Counted from the first letter of the stretch, positions 18,757 to 31,000 are shown. The stretch is 64,000 bases of DNA from Branchipolynoe longqiensis (GCA_030323885.1 CM059190.1:86242762-86306761), one strand, 5' to 3'. The notes: generated by a model from the sequence alone, not told the origin. A program made the numbers and translations.

Positions 18757-19145
18757 TAAGTATCACGGAAAGTTGATAACACTGGTCCCAGTAAAGTCCC
18801 CGCCCGGGTGTAATACAATAGACTACCACCAGGTGACGTATCTGCCAGTCTCTCTGCAGAGGTTTGCATCATTGAGTCCTCACTCTCCCTGCAGATATTC
18901 GGTGTCAGATATTCCCTAACCAAAGTCGTGTTCTTAGTGAATACGACACTTGGTAATTTGGTAATTCGTGTCTTTCGAGTTCTTTTTCTGTTTGTGTCCC
19001 CGAAGGGACTGTAGCTGTGACCTGGTGTGCTTATACTTCCGGAAGTCGGATGGTGAGGTTTCCCAGCCTAGGGATCTACACATTGAACCCATAAACACAT
19101 CTGACCAAAATTCGGTATGATTCTACATTTATTTATAGAGTGACA
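18757..19145. other. Unassigned stretch
   Basis: No gene, RNA or repeat end recognised. Confidence 0.4.
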
Positions 19146-19146
19146 A

Positions 19147-19305
19147 CTGTTGCATAGTCCAATCGTTTTGAGTTTCTGTCATTTTCTAGATAACTATATT
19201 ACTTTGGTGGTTATAATCTACCTTACCTTAGTTTGAAGCAACTTTCATTTTAAATGGCAAACTTTTGAGATATTTGACGTGCAGACATTCAAAATTAATT
19301 CAAGC
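19147..19305 (+). mobile_element. MITE M1 5' fragment
   Basis: Left half only: GTTGCATAGTCCAATCG to AGATATTTGACGTGCAGACA. The right half is absent. Confidence 0.65.
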
Positions 19306-19319
19306 AGTGATCATACATG

Positions 19320-19607
19320 TCACTTTGTTGTCATGGTTTTTGTGGAGTTCTGAAGGGCTGTTTTTTTGTTTTTTTGTGTGTGTCTCTTTTTTAATGGGGT
19401 GAGGGCGGTTCTTACAGTATTTAACATTGCCACAATTTGTACTCCATTCTTGATAACTAGGTCTATCAAATGTGATTTAATAGATGGCATTAAGTACGCA
19501 GTGTCGTCTGCCACGCCCATAATCACTTCTAATCTGCTCCCAATTATCGCGTTGTCGTCTGCTCTGACTAAACATCGTACACCGTCTAAGCATTCATAGG
19601 AAACCAC
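19320..19607 (-). other. Unrecognised open frame of 95 codons
   Basis: The frame opens MVSYECLDGVRCLVRADDNA and is followed by alternating hydrophobic and charged residues for about 75 codons, then a Lys/Thr-rich tail. It has no stop, ordinary composition and no repeat behaviour, so it could be an exon or an eroded mobile-element gene. I recognise no family. No clear splice signals at its ends. Confidence 0.2.
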
Positions 19608-20189
19608 CCAAATACAGCATTTATTTCCACTGAAAATCGTTCCTATTTACCATAATTGTAGTATGAAACCTCAAAGTGGCTTTATTGTGTTTAATTGGAA
19701 ATCAGACGACATTTATCAAACATTTATCAGGGACAGTGCAGAAGGTGTAAAGCTCCGCTGTTATGTGGGCGATAATGCGTGGATGATAGTGTATACAGAA
19801 ACCCGTTAACACCCACAGAGCATTTGCTCAAGTCATTTCCGGTGATTAAGCATTACCCAGCAGGAAGTATTGGAAGTAACCCCAGAGAATGATTAGAAGC
19901 CCACTCATCCACCAATCAGATGGCAGCTTAATAGTCAGCTCCATTCACACCACGTGATGTCACTTGCCTAATAGCAGCTCCGGAACTGTCAATTTGATAT
20001 TATGATTGTGGTGTTTTCGCCACAGGGACTAATCGTCTGATCATTTTGAAATCCATGGGCGTGGTTGCAGATTGGTTGCATTCTCTTTTGCAGTGTCTAA
20101 TATTGAGCTGGACTTTCATTCTCGTCTCCTCCATGTTTCTGTTTAAACCGGAAGCGACTTATTTGATATAGGTGACTGGATTCGCGGAG

Positions 20190-20390
20190 GACTTTATAGT
20201 GCTGCCCCACTGAGAGACTGGGAGACTGAGCAAATCAGTTCTTGACCCTATTCTGGTAATGCTGAATGCCAGGCTAGGAAGCGACAAGTATCAATTTGGT
20301 ATGTCATTGGTTTGACTCAGCGAGGGTTCGGCCTACCAAAATGGAAAGCGGGCGCTCAAGTCATCCAGCCATCCCGTCTGGGAATATATG
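20190..20390 (-). mobile_element. SINE S1 copy, 5' and middle part
   Basis: Inverted S1: TATAGTGCTGCCCCACTGAG, GCCAGGCTAGGAAGCGACAA, GTCATTGGTTTGACTC, AGGGTTCGGCC, CATCCCGTCTGG. Confidence 0.7.
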
Positions 20391-20407
20391 GCTACATTTA
20401 CATCAAT

Positions 20408-20572
20408 GTATATATGTGATGTATAACGAATTATGCAATTATAAAGATACGTAAGGGTTAATTATTACTTATTTGTTATACTCCGTAAGACCAACACTGT
20501 ACAGGTGGCTCCACCTACCCTCCTCTCCTCCACCGGATGTAGACCAGTGTCAGTCGCACCGTAGGATTTTTT

Positions 20573-20622
<50 letters not shown>
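20408..20622 (+). repeat. Repeat R1 copy plus (TA)n
   Basis: 20408-20575 matches 2011-2176 almost throughout (TATGTGATGTATAACGAATT, CAGGTGGCTCCACCTACC, CACCGGATGTAGACCAGTG). A (TA)n tract at 20576-20622 follows, as in the other copy. Confidence 0.7.
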
Positions 20623-20624
<2 letters not shown>

Positions 20625-21560
20625 AATTGTATATGTGTATAAATACATATGTCATATATATGTATAGACATATATTAAAAAATATAGACTATGCGTTCAG
20701 AAATTGAAACTACAGTGCACTCTCATTACTGGTTATGGAGGAAGGGTGTCCATTTTATCTGAGTTAACTGATGGGAGAGGTTAATATTATATACGTATAC
20801 GTCATTAGAAATATATACACTTTACACTGAATATCATACATCCTAATAAAATTACAGAAAATACTACGAACACCACGTAGCTATATAAAACATATGAAGA
20901 TAGATAGATAGATGAGATATTGGATGTTTCCCTACAAGTGCGTGGCATGACTCACGGTGACATAGTTGTCCTGCTCTTAATCAACATTTCCATACACTAC
21001 TCACGTGTTATTTTCCTTTACCCCAGCGGGGATGGCTTCTATCGTCAAATCATAACAGCTCAACTGTCAGGCAAAGTCCAAAGCTATTTAATTATTTGCT
21101 TCTAGATCAGTTCAAAAGTAAAATTTTGAGTCGAGTCCAGACTCGTGTGAAGACACCCTCTGTGAATAATAAAGGAGAACGATTACAGACTCTAACCCTG
21201 GTTTTCTGAGAGCTTATCTTTATTCGTGTTGTTTTTTTTTGTTCTGGGGAGAGTTTTGAAATCGTTTTATTTCTCCTTGAATATATGTTTTGAAAGGCCA
21301 GAGAAAATGCATTGTTAAATACGGATTCTACACCAGTGGACCCAGCCTCCCCCCCCCCACACCCCCCGTCCGGGATAATATAGAGCCCGCAATGAATAAT
21401 TGTTTGGTATCTTCCTTTCGAGAAGGACATTAACAAGGGTGATCTATATGTTATTTATATTCGCATAATACATTATACAGCATGTATATATGCCTAAACC
21501 GGAAGCGTATCAGTTTTCAATATGTAACCTTCCTAAACAAAATGTGCTATGACTTTCAAT
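20623..21560. other. Unassigned AT-rich stretch
   Basis: AT-rich with a GATA run near 20898 and a C run near 21350. No supported gene. Confidence 0.4.
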
Positions 21561-21573
21561 TGCTGATCTATAA

Positions 21574-21918
21574 TAGACCAGACGGGATGGCCGAATGCGT
21601 TGAGCGTCCATTTTCCGTTTTGGTAAATCGTGGGATTCAAACTCATGGGTTCAAACCCTGGTCGAGTCAAACCAATGACTTAAAAATTGATACTTGTCGC
21701 TTCCTAGCCAGGCACTCTTCATTATTAGGATAGTGCAAGGACTGGTTGGCTCAGTATAATGTAACTGAGTGGGATATCAGGTCATGGTGCTGATGGCCTG
21801 GTCTCTCAGTGGGGCAGTACTATAAAATCACCATGAGCGCGCACTGTCACAAGTCAGTACCCTTCCCTTATATGACCTTAGATGTTGCCAGGATGTAAAA
21901 CTCCAACAACCAACCAAC
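21574..21918 (+). mobile_element. SINE S1, full copy with 11-bp target duplication
   Basis: tRNA-like head (GATGGCCGAATGCGTTGAGC, box-B-like GGGTTCAAACCC), middle CTTCCTAGCCAGGCAC and GGACTGGTTGGCTCAG, then GACCTTAGATGTTGCCAGGA and the tail CAACAACCAACCAAC. CTGATCTATAA flanks it on both sides (21563-21573, 21919-21929). Confidence 0.85.
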
Positions 21919-22292
21919 CTGATCTATAAGCCTCTATTCCCTACAATTGTCACACATTGCTACGGGAACGCAGTCAGTCTGAGAGAAGCCAGTTTCAAAT
22001 GTGATGTTTCCGGAAGCGCGTGCTTGTGCGCGTGCTTGTGCGCAGCGATGGAATGCGGCGCCATTTTCACGGGCGTGACGGCGCACAGTTGACTGTGATG
22101 ATTAATTCAGTCGGTGTGTAGAATAGTCACATCCCGCCATGTCGCTATGGACACATTCATATTGCATTCAGCTAATGGAGACGACCTAACACTTGAGCGG
22201 TTTGTTTAAATTTATGTTCAATTACTGTGGGTTTTATTTGTGTTTTTTCTGTTCACAGATTTAATCCTTTTTTTCCCTTTTTTTTTTTTTTA

Positions 22293-22576
22293 CGAGCAGG
22301 ACGTAGCTCGGGCAGTAGAGTGTCCACCTGTGAAGGTGTGGGTCATGGGATCGATCCTGCTCAGTGGACCCATTTGCAGTTTGGGCTAGTTTCCATTCCA
22401 ACTAGTGGTCCACAACTGGTTCATCCCTGTGCTGCCCTGTCTGTGGGAAAGTGCATATAAAATACCTTACTGCTTATCGGACGGAGTAGCCTATGTGGTG
22501 GCAGCGGGTTTCCTCCAAAGAAATATGCTAAAAATCAATGTGCTCTAGAGGCATCTTTAAATAAAACAAACTTCTT
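22293..22576 (+). mobile_element. tRNA-derived SINE, family S4
   Basis: Head with GACGTAGCTCGGGCAGTAGA and GGGATCGATCCTG (A and B boxes), body TCTGTGGGAAAGTGCATATA, then GCGGGTTTCCTCC and the tail AATCAATGTGCTCTAGAGG then CATCTTTAAATAAAACAAAC. From memory this layout resembles a SINE superfamily widespread in molluscs and other lophotrochozoans. A short tail remnant of the same kind lies at 9945-9965. Confidence 0.7.
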
Positions 22577-22842
22577 AATATTTTTTTAATTGTAGACTAT
22601 TTGCCGAAATGCCGATAATAGCACTTTGAGGCAGTTATTGAGTGTCTTGCCAAGTTATCTTTCTCACTCATCACATTCCCATTCCTTAATATATTCATCA
22701 TTAAAATAATTTGCGTAAGTGGCCAACGGTGGAAGACCAGTATATCAGCGCTGACAACTGTATTATTCTGACAAATAAAAACTATTTACCAAAATTTAAA
22801 ATGACGAGCCGTGTGAATACAATCGCCCAGCAGTAGATATAT

Positions 22843-23176
22843 TTAAAGTTGCATAGTCCGATATTTTGGATTCTGTCATTTTCTGAGATAAATATATTAG
22901 GTTGATGGTTATAATCTACATTGCTTTAGTTTGAAGCAACTTTCATTTTAAATGGCTAACTTTGGATATATTTGAAGTGCAAACATTCAAATTTAATTTC
23001 GGCAAGCATGCCAACATTCTGACAGCATAGGCTTCAACAGTAACAGGTTCTATTCAATTGAACCCATTCCCTTCTTGGTGGCAACAAATGCTCAATAAGT
23101 GCATCAGTATCTAAGTTAGATATGTAGGATAACATCTAGGTAATTGGCTTGCTTTTATCTGACTATGCAACTTTAA
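22843..23176 (+). mobile_element. MITE M1 copy
   Basis: TTTAAAGTTGCATAGTCCG to GACTATGCAACTTTAA; complete, with TTAA-type junctions at both ends. Confidence 0.8.
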
Positions 23177-23388
23177 GGAGCAAAGAAAGGGGATTCATGA
23201 GTTAAAATATATAAATAAATACAAAATATATAACAAAATAAAGCTACGGGTCACCTGACCGAACTTTAGCTGATTAAAAAATTGAGCTGAACACAACCGA
23301 CAAACCCAAATTGAGCACCAAAGGCCAACACACCCACGCTGTGCCACCTACATACTACAAACAGTCAACACATGACATGAACACTTTG

Positions 23389-23850
23389 GGCGTAATCGAT
23401 TAATCGACTCTGGTCACCCGAGCCACTTTTTGGCGCATGCGCACATCCTACAGACTCGGGTCGAATAATCGAATACGCTTCTCCGCACTCGGGTGGACAC
23501 TTTTTTTTTTTTTTTAATAATCGATAAAACTACAGCAAAATAGGATTTAAAGTATTTTATGATGGCCTAGTTTATCTATATTTCCATTTCATTAATCTAA
23601 GTTATTCTTTAAAAAAAACATGTATGACTGGTACTGGTGGCTGTTATCCTGCAGGACGGTACCAGCGCAAATGTGACGTCATCGCTCGTGGCCAACCCCA
23701 GCTAGGAGGTGGGTTACTTGGGTCGGATCATTTTGCACATGGCACGTGTATTTGTGGACACTACTTGCAGTGTTCGATTTGAAATTCTGACAACTCGGGT
23801 GATCCGAGTCGCTCGGGTCGTGTTAATCGATTACGGCTTTTGGGTGGACT
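23389..23850. mobile_element. MITE M8 (TAATCGATTAATCGA family)
   Basis: The left end GGCGTAATCGATTAATCGAC and right end GTTAATCGATTACGGC are inverted, with sub-terminal CACCCGAG / CTCGGGT words repeated. A 16-base T run lies near 23500. Confidence 0.55.
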
Positions 23851-23964
23851 CACCTTCACCATGTCAACAACAAGCAAACAGCAGAAAGAAACCAGCGCAG
23901 TTGTTGTAGCCTCCAGTCTCCAGTCCACAACGTGGTCTGGGCCGTCACTCATGGGACGGTTTGA

Positions 23965-24370
23965 CCTCTTTGATTGGTACTTCCGGTACTTCCGACACTT
24001 CCGGTACTTCCTGTGGTCCCGGTGCTTCCGGTACCTCCTTTACTTCCAGTACTCCCGCCACTCCCGGTTCTTCCAGAACTTCCGGCACTTTCGGTGCTGC
24101 CAGGACTCTCGGCACACTCCCACAACTTCCGGTACTTCCGATTCTTTCGACACTTCCGATACTTTCGGCACTTCCGGTACTTCCGATACTTTCGCACTTC
24201 CGGTACTTCCGGAACGCCCGCTACTCCCGGCACTTTCGGTACTTCCAGTACTCTCTGCACTCCCGGTACTTCCGGTACTTCTGATTCTTTCGGCGCTACG
24301 CAACTTCCGGTACCTCCTGCACTTCCGGTACTTTCGATACTGCCGGTACTTCCGGTACTTGTCGGTTCAC
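23965..24370. repeat. 9-bp minisatellite of ACTTCCGGT units
   Basis: About 45 degenerate tandem units of (G/C)(T/A)ACTTCCG; the exact octamer ACTTCCGG occurs about eleven times by eye. Because the unit is 9 bp, all frames stay open for long stretches, giving Ser-Gly-Thr, Leu-Pro-Val or Phe-Arg-Tyr repeats; this is not evidence of coding. Confidence 0.85.
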
Positions 24371-24380
24371 ACCTACACAG

Positions 24381-24512
24381 TGCATCCCGAGGCGTATGCC
24401 GGCCTGTTCCCGGCGATGATGGTGTGTGCCGTGAACTGGACAACAAACAACGGTGGGATGCTTTTAGCGCATGTGCACGAGAACGCGTTACATTATTTAC
24501 TTGATCCCTCAG
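24381..24512 (+). CDS. Candidate internal exon of unknown gene
   Basis: An acceptor-like CACCTACACAG precedes 24381 and a consensus donor CAG/GTAGGT follows 24512. The 132 nt are open in the frame that reads HPEAYAGLFPAMMVCAVNW, then TTNNGGMLLAHVHENALHYL. It enters and leaves in the same phase, so it could be skipped without a frameshift. Composition changes sharply from the minisatellite to its left, and the residues look like ordinary globular protein. I do not recognise the family, and no partner exon was found nearby. Confidence 0.35.
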
Positions 24513-24613
24513 GTAGGTTGATGCATGGCGTACACGGCTAGAGCTGTGTACCTTGTCCGCTCTCTTTTAGCTTATCTATGCATATATATATATAAGTTTC
24601 CTCCAGTGTGTGA

Positions 24614-24950
24614 GACCAGGTGGGATGGCCGAATGAGTTAGAGCATTTGCCTGTTGGTAGATCGTGGGGTCGTAGGGTCGTTCAAACCCCGGTCGAGTCA
24701 AACCAATGACATAAAAATTGATACTTGGTGCTTCCTAGCCTGCGCTCGGCATTATTAGGATAGGGCAAGGACTGGTTGGCTCAGTGTCAGGATAATGTGA
24801 GTGAGTGGGATATCATGTCATGGTGCTGGCAGCCTGGCCTTCCAGTGGAGCAACACTATAAAGTTGCCTTGAGTGTACACTGTCACAAGTCGGTAGCCAT
24901 CTTGATATGACCTTAGATGTTGCGAGGACGTAAGATAACAAAAAAAAACA
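24614..24950 (+). mobile_element. SINE S1, full copy with 12-bp target duplication
   Basis: Runs from GACCAGGTGGGATGGCC to the A-rich end AACAAAAAAAAACA. Flanked by TCCAGTGTGTGA at 24602-24613 and 24951-24962. The target was itself a member of the R1-ended repeat whose end is at 25045-25082. Confidence 0.9.
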
Positions 24951-25159
24951 TCCAGTGTGTGACGCAATGGGGGCGCCCGCCCAGCAGTTAACCCAACAGC
25001 TGGGTGCGCACATAGGAAATATAGGATGTACATGCTACCCTTGCATTTATACTCATATAATGCGTTATCCATCACATATGTATGTATATGGGTATGTATA
25101 TATGAGTGCACATATATATAATTATGTACGTACACACATATATATGCATATGCACTTGC

Positions 25160-25428
25160 TATCTGGACTGCACTTCATCCACACCTCTCTCTATCTCCTC
25201 TCCGCTGGCCTTGCTCCTCCTTGATATGTCGGAAAAGAGTTCCAGGAGGGGGAGCCCAGCCGGGTTTTCACTTTCTACTCTTACTCTGTCCGTGTCTATG
25301 GCTCGCTGGTTTGTCACCATAGAGCAAATAGACATGGTCCTTTGACTCAACTCTCCTGATTTCTCTTTCCTAGACTCTACCCTTTCGATTTCTCCCAGGC
25401 ATACTTCTTCCCCTGTCCAGGGGCCAAA
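25160..25428 (-). pseudogene. Start of an LTR retrotransposon internal region with primer-binding site
   Basis: Immediately downstream (minus) of the LTR at 25429 is TTTGGCCCCTGGACAGG (25428-25412), in the place and style of a tRNA primer-binding site. An open frame of about 90 codons follows, rich in Glu, Arg and Ser (possible gag start), then homology is lost. No RT or protease remains. Confidence 0.4.
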
Positions 25429-25657
25429 TGTAAGAGACACAATTTATTGGCTCCGGAGTTAAGGGCGGCCGGCGGGTTATCTATTGTCGGCATTAATATA
25501 TGTGTCACGGGGGAAGTATCAGTCCAAAGCGTGCGCGGGTTAGCTAACGTTTCAGTTATTTATAGATTTGGGAAATCCCTCTGCGTTTGTAGCCATATAT
25601 CCATATATTCAATTCAATTCAATACTTTGTTTCAGACTCAGCATTATGGTAGTTACA
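25429..25657 (-). mobile_element. LTR of a Ty3/Gypsy-like element
   Basis: On minus it begins TGTAACTACC and ends GTCTCTTACA, with a TATA box TATAAATA (25564-25557) and a polyadenylation signal AATAAA (25448-25443) in the right order, followed by a primer-binding-like site. The module around its TATA box (GAGGGATTTCCCAAATCTAT) is shared with MITE M6. Confidence 0.5.
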
Positions 25658-25669
25658 TAAATTGGTCCA

Positions 25670-26035
25670 CAGCAGGTATATATGTATGTATATATACATA
25701 TATGCATATGTACATATATACATATATATGTACATACATGTATATACAATGATATATACATATATACATATTACAACATATATACATGTATACATATAAT
25801 GATATATACATACGTATATAAATATATATGTATATACATGTATACAATGTCATATATATGCATGTACGTATATAGATATATGCATATATGTATATATATT
25901 ACATACATGTATAATGATATATACATATATGCATATTACAACATATATACGTATACACATGTATACATATAATGATATATATATATATATACATGTATAC
26001 AATGTCATATATATGCATGTACGTATATACATAAA
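25670..26035. repeat. ATATACATATATGCATATG-type microsatellite
   Basis: Alternating purine-pyrimidine TATA/CATA/GCATA words, highly palindromic. The long frames rich in Tyr and Ile here are artefacts. Confidence 0.85.
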
Positions 26036-26044
26036 TATGTAGGA

Positions 26045-26155
26045 TGTCAAGAGTTTGATTCCCGAACAATTAGATTACCTCGGCTCCCTTAGGCAATCAC
26101 GCTATCCATGCCTACCTATGTGGCTCCTCACCTAAGAGGTCAGTGCAGATTATTA
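26045..26155 (-). mobile_element. SINE S2 fragment
   Basis: Inverted S2: GAGTTTGATTCCCG, CCTCGGCTCCCTTAGG, CAATCACGCTATCCATGCC, ACCTAAGAGGTCAGTGC. Confidence 0.65.
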
Positions 26156-26239
26156 CACAGATATATATACATATACATGTATATATACATATACATGTAT
26201 ATATACATATACATGTATATATATATGGTGTGTGTGTTT

Positions 26240-26435
26240 CGTTTACATAGGTATTGTCATGGGGGTGATGAAAATGGGAAATATTGCGCCTAGAGTGGGA
26301 CTCGAACCCACATTTCTTTGCATTCTGGGCCAGTGTGCTAACCATTACACCACCTAGGCTCCCTGATATAAACACACTACCCACGCCTACCTGTCTATGT
26401 GGCTCCTTGCCTGAGAGGTCAGTGCTGACTACCAC
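26240..26435 (-). mobile_element. SINE S2 copy
   Basis: Inverted S2 from GTTTACATAGGTATTGTCAT through GGGACTCGAACCCACAT and CTAACCATTACACCACC to GGCTCCTTGCCTGAGAGG. A (TATACATG)n tract at 26158-26226 separates it from the S2 fragment on its left. Confidence 0.75.
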
Positions 26436-26452
26436 ACTCGTCCTCCTGGAAT

Positions 26453-26854
26453 TGTAAGTATTTTAATGCTTACAATTACGTACATATAGGCGATTCGAAT
26501 ACGGGAAGCCGGAGACTGTGTGGGTAGAAATGGTATTTTATTACAGAGAGGGGAGGAGATACAACGGTGGGACCTGGTCGACGGCGTCGATGTCGAGGGG
26601 AGCTTCCTCGATCGCTGGAACCTCTGAGGCCGCCGGAGCAGACCCCTACGCAGTAGTCCTTTAAAAAGGTGGGTGGGCGTGGTAAATTGTTCTGGTTTTA
26701 CCGGTGGAGTCGGGCCGAATGTAGTTATGTGCGGGGAGGAGGTCTGGGGGCCAGTGATGTTCGACCAGCCCGCTTGGGTCGTGGTGGGTACCCTGCCACC
26801 CTCCTCGGATCAACAACAATTCGAAAATTATGCGCCAATGCAGTAACACTTACA
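26453..26854 (-). mobile_element. Possible solo LTR
   Basis: The ends TGTAAG and CTTACA are inverted over 402 bp. On minus there is a TATA-like TTTTTAAAGG (26667-26656 region) and AATAAAAT (26542-26536) in promoter-then-poly(A) order. No clear target duplication, so the exact ends are uncertain. Confidence 0.35.
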
Positions 26855-26869
26855 TACGTGGGGGTGTAG

Positions 26870-27425
26870 CTGTGGTGGGGGTTTAGGGATGTGGTGGGGG
26901 TGTAGGTGTGTGGTGGGGGTTCAGGGATGTGGTGGGGGTGTAGGTGTGGTGTGTGGTGGTGTGGGTGGTGGGGGTGTAGTGTGTGGTCGGGGTTAGTGAT
27001 GTGGTGGGGTTTAGGTGTGTGGTAGGGGTTTAGGGATGTGGTGGGGGTGTAGGTGTGTGGTGGGGGTTAGGGGTGTGGTGGGTAGGGGTGTGGTGGGGGT
27101 GTAGTAGTGTGGTGGGGTTTAGGGATTGGTGGGTGTAGGTGTGTGGTGGGGGTTTAGGGATGTGGTGGTGGTGTAGGTGTGTGGTGGGGGTTTAGGGGTG
27201 TGGTGGGGGTTTAGAGATGTGGTGGGGGTGTAGGTGTGTCGTGGGGGTTTAGGGATGTGGTGGGGGTGTAGGTGTGTGGTGTGGGTTTAGGGGTGTGGTC
27301 GGCATGTAGCTGTGTGGTGGGGGTTTAGGGATGTGGTGGGGGTGTAGGGATGTGGTGGGGGATTAGGGATGTGGTGGGGGTGTAGGTGTGTGGTGGGGGT
27401 TTGGGGATGTGGTGGGGGTGTAGGT
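26870..27425. repeat. G-rich minisatellite, about 36-bp unit
   Basis: Units approximate GTGTGGTGGGGGTTTAGGGA then TGTGGTGGGGGTGTAG. Runs of four or five Gs every 10-18 bases give strong G-quadruplex potential. The complementary array occurs at about 54515-54655. Confidence 0.85.
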
Positions 27426-27439
27426 GTGATAGATTATAA

Positions 27440-27703
27440 TGATCAACATAATAATGGACTTACAGTCCGGTACGTGTCTGGTTGATGGTCGGCCCGTCCG
27501 GTTCTCGTCCGATTCTCGTTCGGTTCTCGTCCGTTTCTCGTCCGGTTCTCGTCCGATTCTCATCCGGTGGCCCAGCGGCAATTGACCCAATTACGCTCCA
27601 TTTCGATACATTTCAATACATTTTGTCACCGGACAGCACCGGACTAGAAAATTCTTTGTCCGGTGGTGTCTGGTACTCAGTCCGGTGAGGTATGACTGGG
27701 GCT
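27440..27703 (-). mobile_element. MITE M4 end
   Basis: The right end ATGACTGGGGCT at 27692-27703 followed by TTA, and words GTCCGGTTCTC and CACCGGACAGC, match (inverted) the left end of the complete copy at 53826. The G-rich minisatellite to its left is also part of that element type. The opposite end is not seen. Confidence 0.6.
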
Positions 27704-28019
27704 TTAACAGCACTTGCCTTAGCAGATAACCAAATTTTAAAATGTTAAGAATGATCGATTGTTGATATATTTGTCCCATTTTCGATGCTAGTTCTGTACT
27801 AGACAGCCCAGAACACACGCATGTAAGACCTTTGCAATATGGCGGTTTAGATTTCCCCCGCTACTCCTCAAAGAACCCACATCAGAAGCAGAACACATGA
27901 CACGTGAAGATGCCTTCTTTGATTCGTGTGATGTGCTCAAACTGTTATAAGGATGGGATGTGGGTATATGGGAGGTCATGGAGTACACCAAGGTGGTAGT
28001 CAACTCCCACCCCTACCAA

Positions 28020-31000
28020 CACACCCACACATATACACACGCTCACGCACACTCATTCACACAGCCACACACTCACACACCCGCACATATACACACACTC
28101 ACACACACACTCACTCACACAGCCACACACTCACACACCGGCACATATACACATGCTCACACACACACTCACTCACACAGCCACACACTCACACACCCGC
28201 ACATATACACACGCTCACACACACACTCACTCACACAGCCACACACTCACACACCCGCACATATACATACGCTCACACACACTCACTCACACAGCCACAC
28301 ACTCACACACCAGCACATATACACACACTCACACACACACACTCACTCACACAGCCACACACTCACACACCGGCACATATACACACGCTCACATACACAC
28401 TCACTCACACAGCCACACACTCACACACCCGCACATATACACACGCTCACACACACACTCACTCACACAGCCACACACTCACACACCCGCACATATACAC
28501 ATGCTCACACTCACTACAGCCACACACTCACACACCGGCACATATACACACGCTCACATAGACACTCACTCACACAGCCACACACTCACACACCGGCACA
28601 TATACACACGCTCACACACACACACTCACACACCCACACACTCACACCCCCGCACATATACATACACTCACACACACATTCACTCACACAGCCACACACT
28701 CACACACCCGCACATATACACACACTCACACACACACTCACTCACACAGCCACACACTCACACACCCGCACATATACACACACTCACACACACACTCACT
28801 CACACAGCCACACACTCACACACCGGCACATATACACACGCTCACACACACACTCACTCACACAGCCACACACTCATACACCGCACATATCACACCTCAC
28901 ACACACACTCACTCACACAGCCACACACTCACACACCAGCAGATATACACATGCTCACACACACACTCACTCACACAGCCACACACTCACACACCGGCAC
29001 ATATACACACACTCACACACACACTCACTCACACAGCCACACACTCACACACCAGCAGATATACACACGCTCACACACACACTCACTCACACAGCCACAC
29101 ACTCACACACCGGCACATATACACATGCTCACACACACACTCACTCACACACCCACACACTCACACACCGGCACATATACACACATTCACACACACACTC
29201 ACTCACACAGCCACACACTCACACACCCGCACATATACACACACTCACACACACACTCACTCACACACCCACACACTCACACACCGGCACATATACACAC
29301 ACTCACACATGCACTCACTCACACAGCCACACACTCACACAGCCACACACTCACACACCGGCACATATACACACGCTCACACACACACTCACTCACACAG
29401 CCACACACCAGCAGATATACACACGCTCACACATACACTCACTCACACAGCCACACACTCACACACCGGCACATATACACACACTCACACACACACTCAC
29501 TCACACACCCACACACTCACACACCGGCACATATACACACATTCACACACACACTCACTCACACAGCCACACACTCACACACCCGCACATATACACACAC
29601 TCACACACACACTCACTCACACACCCACACACTCACACACCGGCACATATACACACACTCACACATGCACTCACTCACACAGCCACACACTGGCACATAT
29701 ACACACACTCACACACTGGCACATATACACACACTCACACACACACTGACTCACACAGCCACACACTCACACAGCCACACACTCACAGACCAGCAGATAT
29801 ACACACGCTCACAAACACACTCACTCACACAGCCGCGCATATACACACACTCACACACACACTCACTCACACAGCCACACTCACACACACACATATACAC
29901 ACACTCACACACACACTCACTGACACAGCCACTCACTCAAACCCCCACACATATCGACACGCTCACACACACTCACTCACACAGCCACACACTCATCCCA
30001 CCTGCGCATATACTCACACTCACACACACTCACTCACACTGCCACACACTCACACTCTGGCAGATATACACATGCTCACACACACACTCACACAGCCACA
30101 CACTCACACCCCTGCACATATACACACACTCACACACACACTCACTCACACAGCCACACACTCACACACGCACACATATACACACGCTCACACACACTCA
30201 CTCACACAGCCACACACTCACACACCGGCACATATACACATGCTCACACACACTCACTCACACAGTCACACACTCACACATCCGCACATATACACACTCA
30301 CACACACGCTCATGCACACAGCCACACACTCACACACTGGCAGATAAACACATGCTCTCACACACTCACTCACACTGCCACACACTCACACCCCCGCACA
30401 TATACATGCGCTCACAAACACACTCACTCACACAGCCACACACTCACACACCCAAGCATATACACACGCTCACACACACACTCACTCACACAGCCACACT
30501 CACACCCCCACACATATACACACGCTCACACACACCCGCACACTCAGACACACACCCGCACATATACACATGCTCTCACACACTCACTCACACAGCCACA
30601 CTCACACACCCGCACATATGCACATGCTCACAAACACACTGACTCACACAGCCACACACTCACACACCCGCACATATACACATGCTCACACACACACTCA
30701 CTCACACAGCCACAGTCACACACCCACACATATACACACACTCACACACACTCACTCACACAGCCACACACTCACACACTGGCAGATATACACATGCTCA
30801 CACACACTCGCTCACACAGTGACACACTCACACACCCACACATATACACACGCTCACACACACACTCACTCACACAGCCACACTCACACCCCCGCACATA
30901 TACACATGCTCACCCACACCCCCACACTCAGACACACACCCGCACATATACACATGCTCTCACACACTCACTCACACAGCCACACTCAAACACCCACACA

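Noticed and set aside
23840..24541. 233-codon plus frame across the ACTTCCGGT array as a single protein
   Set aside because: A 9-bp unit keeps every frame open. Only the part after 24381 looks protein-like, and it is delimited by splice signals.
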